Positions 60,694 to 64,000 of a stretch of 64,000 nt of DNA are shown here, piece by piece; position 1 is the stretch's first letter, and each line of letters opens with the position of its first letter. The stretch spans positions 62,001 through 126,000 of the forward strand of contig NZ_PRDW01000008.1 in the NCBI RefSeq assembly GCF_002927045.1. Reading direction: 5' to 3'. A program made the translations under genes and the position numbers. The notes below the pieces were generated by a model. The model ran no database searches, had not been told where the DNA came from, and saw only the letters and a program-made list of their open reading frames with translations. The DNA is from Mycetohabitans endofungorum. Lineage in GTDB: Bacteria; Pseudomonadota; Gammaproteobacteria; Burkholderiales; Burkholderiaceae.

Positions 60694-61398
60694 TCAGTGA
60701 GTGGGATAGGTTCGTGCGCCGAAAATCGCGGTGCCGACCCGCACGATCGTCGCGCCTTCGAGAATGGCCGCGTCCAGATCGGCCGACATGCCCATCGACA
60801 GTGTATCGAGGCCGAGGCCTTGTGCATTGACAGCATCGAATAGTTCGCGCAATCGCCGATGCGGCGCGCGCTGCGCGTGCAGCCCGGACACGGGCTCAGG
60901 GATCGACATCAGTCCGCGCAGCCGCAGCCGGGGCAGCGCCGCCACGTCGCGTGCCAGCGTGGCAACATCATCGGGCGCGACGCCGCTCTTGGACGCCTCG
61001 CCACTGACGTTGACCTGCACGCAGACATTGAGCGGCGGCAGGTGGGCGGGCCGTTGCTCGGACAGCCGGTGCGCGATCTTGAGTCGGTCGACCGAATGCA
61101 CCCAGTCGAACTGCTCAGCGACCGGCCGCGTCTTGTTCGACTGCAGTGGCCCGATGAAATGCCATTCGAGCGACGCACGCAACGGCTGCAGGGTGGCGAT
61201 CTTGTCCAATGCCCCCTGCACATAGTTTTCACCGAACGCCTGCTGGCCCGCCGCGTGGGCGGCGCGTAGGGTGTCGGCCGGAAAGGTCTTGGACACGGCG
61301 AGCAATTGCACGCTCGCCGGATCGCGGCCGGCGGCCGCAGCCACCGCGGCAATACGTCGGCGGACTTCGTCCAAATGTTGCGCAATGAGGGAGGGCAT
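60694..61398 (-). CDS. yggS: Pyridoxal phosphate homeostasis protein (YggS/PipY)
   Basis: 234 residues. A PLP-binding protein without known enzymatic activity that buffers vitamin B6. The PLP lysine is Lys37 in LLAVSKTFPADTL, with FGENYVQ, WHFIGPLQSNKTRPV, LSMGMSADLDAAI and VRVGTAIFGAR. The ATG at 61396-61398 was chosen on homology; an in-frame ATG upstream lies close to glcF. Pairs with proC. Confidence 0.94.
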   Translation of the reverse strand: MPSLIAQHLDEVRRRIAAVAAAAGRDPASVQLLAVSKTFPADTLRAAHAAGQQAFGENYVQGALDKIATLQPLRASLEWHFIGPLQSNKTRPVAEQFDWVHSVDRLKIAHRLSEQRPAHLPPLNVCVQVNVSGEASKSGVAPDDVATLARDVAALPRLRLRGLMSIPEPVSGLHAQRAPHRRLRELFDAVNAQGLGLDTLSMGMSADLDAAILEGATIVRVGTAIFGARTYPTH

Positions 61399-61417
61399 GA
61401 CGTGGAACGGGAAGGGT

Positions 61418-62644
61418 TTAATCGGACAGCAGGCGATCGACGAGTTCGATCCAATGCGCGACCGGCGTCGACGTGCCGCTTTGTAGGTGCGCAATGCAGC
61501 CCACGTTCGCCGAGACGATCATCTGCGGCTCGAGTGCCGACAAGCGTTCGAGCTTCTGGTTGCGCAGCGTGTAGGACAGCGCCGGCTGCAGCACCGAGTA
61601 CGTGCCGGCCGAGCCGCAGCAAATGTGTGCGTCGGATGGCACACGCACTTCCAGGCCAAGCGCCTGGAGCAGCCGCTCGACGCGCCCGGTGATTTTCTGC
61701 CCATGCTGCAGCGTGCATGGCGGGTGGTAGGCGACCGTATGGATGCCGCGCCGGCGTAGGCGGGACGCGAGTTCGGCTTCATAGCGGGGCAGCAGCTCGG
61801 CCAGGTCCTGTGCCAGGCCGGCCACGTGCGCCGCCTTGTGGGCGTACGCTGGATCGTCGCGCAGCAGGTGTGCGTATTCCTTGATCGTTACGCCGCATCC
61901 GGAGGCATTGATGACGATGGCGGCGGCGCCCTGCTCGATGTGGGGCCACCATGCGTCGATGTTGCGGCGTGCGTCATCGAGCGCCTGTGCGTGGTACCCC
62001 AGGTGCAGCCGGATGGCACCGCAGCAGCCGGCGTCGCCGGCCACGACCGGTTCAATGCCGAGCGCGTCGAGCACGCGCGCGGTCGCTACGTTGATGTTGG
62101 GCATCATGCCGGGCTGCACGCAGCCGGTCAGCATTAGCATCTTGGTTGGGTGCCGCGCTGTTGGCCACGCGCGCGGACGTTGCCGTGGTGGCACCTTGTC
62201 GCGCAGCCGCTTGGGTAGCAGCGCACGCAAATGCTGTCCGAGCCGCATCGCCGGCGTGAACAGTGCCGCATTCGGCAGCAAGCTTGCCAGCAGGCGCCGT
62301 ACGAGCCGCGAGCGCCAACGGCGCGGCACCTTCTGCTCGACAAGCTTGCGCCCGATTTGCGCCAGTCGCCCGTACTGCACGCCGGACGGACAAGTCGTCT
62401 CGCAATTGCGGCACGTCAGACAGCGGTCCAGGTGCAACTGCGTGCTACGCGTGACCGGTGCGCCCTCAAGCATTTGCTTGATCAAATAGATGCGCCCGCG
62501 CGGGCCGTCCAACTCGTCGCCGAGGATTTGATAGGTGGGGCAGGTCGCCATGCAGAAACCGCAATGCACGCATCTGCGCAGGATGGCATTGGCCTCGTTG
62601 CCGTCCGGTGTATTGCGAATGAAGTCCGCGAGATTGGTCTGCAT
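61418..62644 (-). CDS. glcF: Glycolate oxidase iron-sulfur subunit GlcF
   Basis: 408 residues. Two [4Fe-4S] motifs near the N-terminus: CVHCGFCMATCPTYQ and CLTCRNCETTCPSGVQ. Two CCG domains follow (GDAGCCGAIR, HICCGSAGTYS). With GlcD and GlcE it oxidises glycolate to glyoxylate and passes electrons to the membrane. The ATG at 62642-62644 follows the family start. glcE is 8 bp upstream. Confidence 0.95.
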   Translation of the reverse strand: MQTNLADFIRNTPDGNEANAILRRCVHCGFCMATCPTYQILGDELDGPRGRIYLIKQMLEGAPVTRSTQLHLDRCLTCRNCETTCPSGVQYGRLAQIGRKLVEQKVPRRWRSRLVRRLLASLLPNAALFTPAMRLGQHLRALLPKRLRDKVPPRQRPRAWPTARHPTKMLMLTGCVQPGMMPNINVATARVLDALGIEPVVAGDAGCCGAIRLHLGYHAQALDDARRNIDAWWPHIEQGAAAIVINASGCGVTIKEYAHLLRDDPAYAHKAAHVAGLAQDLAELLPRYEAELASRLRRRGIHTVAYHPPCTLQHGQKITGRVERLLQALGLEVRVPSDAHICCGSAGTYSVLQPALSYTLRNQKLERLSALEPQMIVSANVGCIAHLQSGTSTPVAHWIELVDRLLSD

Positions 62645-62652
62645 CGCAGCAG

Positions 62653-63744
62653 TCAGAAGTCCGGGTAGAGCCGGCCACGATTGAAGATGCGTGCCGGGTC
62701 GAATACCGCTTTCAGGCGGCGATGAATGTTCATCAGCGGCGAGGGCAGCGGGGTGAACACACTGACGTTACGATTGTAGCGCGAACCGCAGCGAAACAGC
62801 GTCGCATGGCCGCCGGCCTGCCGCGCCGCCATGCGCACCGTCTGCGCATCGGTATCGGTGACCCACCAGCGCTGCGCGCCGCCCCATTCCATCAACTGGG
62901 CACCGGGTAACTGTAGCGGTTCGGTGATCGATGGCAGCGACAGGCGCCATAGCGCCGCGTCGGCTGGAATCATCTGAAAGAACGCATCGGTCTGCTCGCG
63001 CAGCCCCATCCAGAAGCGCTCGGCCTCCACCGCGTCGACCACCTCGCCGCCGAGCCTGTTGCGCGCGCTTTTGAGCGCGCTGTCCGCACCGCCCAGTCGC
63101 AACGCCAGCGTGCCGTTGCGCCATGCACTGGCGGTCAGCGGCAGCGGTCGGCCAGCCCATTCGTTGAGCTTGCGTACCGCGTCGGTGCCGTTCATGTCGA
63201 ACTTCAGCGTCAACTCCGCATTCGGGCGTGGCAGCACTTTCAACGACACGTCTAGCAGCAGGCCGAGCGTGCCGAGTGAGCCGGCCATCAGCCGCGCGAT
63301 ATCGTAGCCGGCGACATTCTTCATCACGCGCCCGCCAAAGCGCAGCACGTCGCCGCGTCCGTTCATCACAGTCGTACCCAGCACGAAGTCGCGCGGCGCG
63401 CCCGCGCTGGCCCGGCGTGGGCCAGCCAGACCGGCGGCGATGCAACCGCCGATTGTCGCGCTACGACCGAAGTGCGGCGGCTCGAACGCGAGCATTTGAC
63501 GATGCTCGGCCAGTGCCGCCTCGATGTCGGCCAACGGCGTGCCGCAGTACGCGGTGATCACCAGTTCGGCCGGATCGTAGGCGATGATGCCGCTTACCAC
63601 GCGCGTATCGAGCACTTCCCCCTCGATGTGCTGGCCATACCACGACTTGGTGCCGCCGCCGCGGATCTGCAGCGGCACGCCGCGCTCGCTGGCTTGCATG
63701 ACCTGCGAGCGCAGGCTCGCGTAGGGGTGTGGCATCTGCGTCAT
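62653..63744 (-). CDS. glcE: Glycolate oxidase FAD-binding subunit GlcE
   Basis: 363 residues. PCMH-type FAD domain: PLQIRGGGTKSWYG, FGRSATIGGCIAAGLAGPRR and GGRVMKNVAGYDIARLMAGS. The C-terminal part includes the substrate cap and the end FDPARIFNRGRLYPDF. The ATG at 63742-63744 was chosen; the open frame further upstream reaches into glcD. glcD stops 4 bp upstream. Confidence 0.95.
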   Translation of the reverse strand: MTQMPHPYASLRSQVMQASERGVPLQIRGGGTKSWYGQHIEGEVLDTRVVSGIIAYDPAELVITAYCGTPLADIEAALAEHRQMLAFEPPHFGRSATIGGCIAAGLAGPRRASAGAPRDFVLGTTVMNGRGDVLRFGGRVMKNVAGYDIARLMAGSLGTLGLLLDVSLKVLPRPNAELTLKFDMNGTDAVRKLNEWAGRPLPLTASAWRNGTLALRLGGADSALKSARNRLGGEVVDAVEAERFWMGLREQTDAFFQMIPADAALWRLSLPSITEPLQLPGAQLMEWGGAQRWWVTDTDAQTVRMAARQAGGHATLFRCGSRYNRNVSVFTPLPSPLMNIHRRLKAVFDPARIFNRGRLYPDF

Positions 63745-63748
63745 CGTG

Positions 63749-64000
63749 TCAGAACCTGGGCAACTCGGGATGCGGCAGCAGACCTCGATGGACCCGCATC
63801 CTGCCGTACTCGGCACAGCGCGCCCGCGTCGGGATGCCCTTGCCCGGATTCAGCAGCCCTGACGGGTCGAACGCGCGCTTGACCGCGAGGAACGCGTCGC
63901 GCTCCTGCGCACAGAACTGCACGCACATCGAATCGATCTTCGCGATGCCCACGCCATGCTCGCCGGTGAGCGTGCCGCCGAACGCCACGCAGGCCTCCAG
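63749..64000 (-). CDS. glcD: Glycolate oxidase subunit GlcD, C-terminal part (cut by window edge)
   Basis: About 83 residues are visible, the C-terminal end of a FAD-linked oxidase. GGTLTGEHGVGIAKIDSM is the conserved active-site His region, and RAFDPSGLLNPGKGIPTR the usual end. The gene is truncated by the window edge at its 5' side. It heads the leftward glcD-glcE-glcF unit. Confidence 0.93.
   Translation of the reverse strand: MEACVAFGGTLTGEHGVGIAKIDSMCVQFCAQERDAFLAVKRAFDPSGLLNPGKGIPTRARCAEYGRMRVHRGLLPHPELPRF

Overview
The window looks like a chromosomal segment of a Burkholderiaceae beta-proteobacterium. This rests on high G+C, the residue-level look of the proteins (OxyR, Fur, BamE/OmlA, GlcDEF) and a gene order that, from memory, is typical of the main Burkholderia chromosome. 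Several decayed genes lie exactly where Burkholderia relatives carry intact ones. That points, as an inference, to a lineage undergoing genome reduction, such as a host-associated Mycetohabitans-like bacterium. No rRNA, recognisable tRNA, insertion sequence, prophage or CRISPR array was seen.

Layout. 1-6.7 kb: the end of a histone H1-like gene with its terminator, then a leftward block (glycine-zipper lipoprotein, PfkB kinase, thiol peroxidase, zinc-ribbon/DUF3426 protein, prmA, accC, accB, aroQ). 6.9-8.3 kb: leftward tlpA-like thioredoxin and an unknown nucleotidyltransferase-like protein. 8.4-14.6 kb: rightward mpl, yqiA-like esterase, RNase II, aroE, an SDR remnant and pyrF. 14.6-16.8 kb: leftward pncC, pgpA, thiL. 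17-19.3 kb: maeB. 19.3-20.7 kb: a candidate structured RNA on the minus strand, a broken barnase gene and an intact barstar gene. 20.8-26.5 kb: rsmE and speE leftward, tkt and gapA rightward, fur leftward. 26.6-34.6 kb: rightward bamE, dapB, an exbD remnant, leuS, lptE, holA, proA, hemJ. 34.6-37.6 kb: Entner-Doudoroff genes edd-eda flanked by decayed hexR and gluconokinase remnants. 37.6-43.1 kb: purB, gst, mnmA, a Nudix gene, a pntAA remnant and rlmL. 43.3-46.8 kb: yajC-secD-secF. 46.9-52.4 kb: an MHS-family transporter, a YceI remnant and the pqiA-pqiA-pqiB-pqiC operon. 52.4-64 kb: tgt, queA, recG, oxyR, dps, ubiA, proC, yggS, glcF, glcE and part of glcD.

Working together. AccB/AccC start fatty acid synthesis. 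AroQ and AroE are two shikimate steps. Mpl recycles murein peptides. Tkt, GapA, MaeB, Edd and Eda cover central carbon. LptE, BamE, PqiABC and YajC-SecDF serve envelope assembly. Tpx, OxyR and Dps handle peroxide stress. Glycolate oxidase GlcDEF closes the window.

Most notable: (i) a secreted barnase-type RNase inactivated by a stop codon and a frameshift, beside an intact barstar; (ii) a series of hairpins ending in a perfect rho-independent terminator on the minus strand next to it; (iii) oxyR and dps separated by only 21 bp, with no katG between them as I recall it in Burkholderia; (iv) about seven short gene remnants at gene boundaries, which together outline lost functions (gluconate uptake, transhydrogenase, ExbBD energisation).
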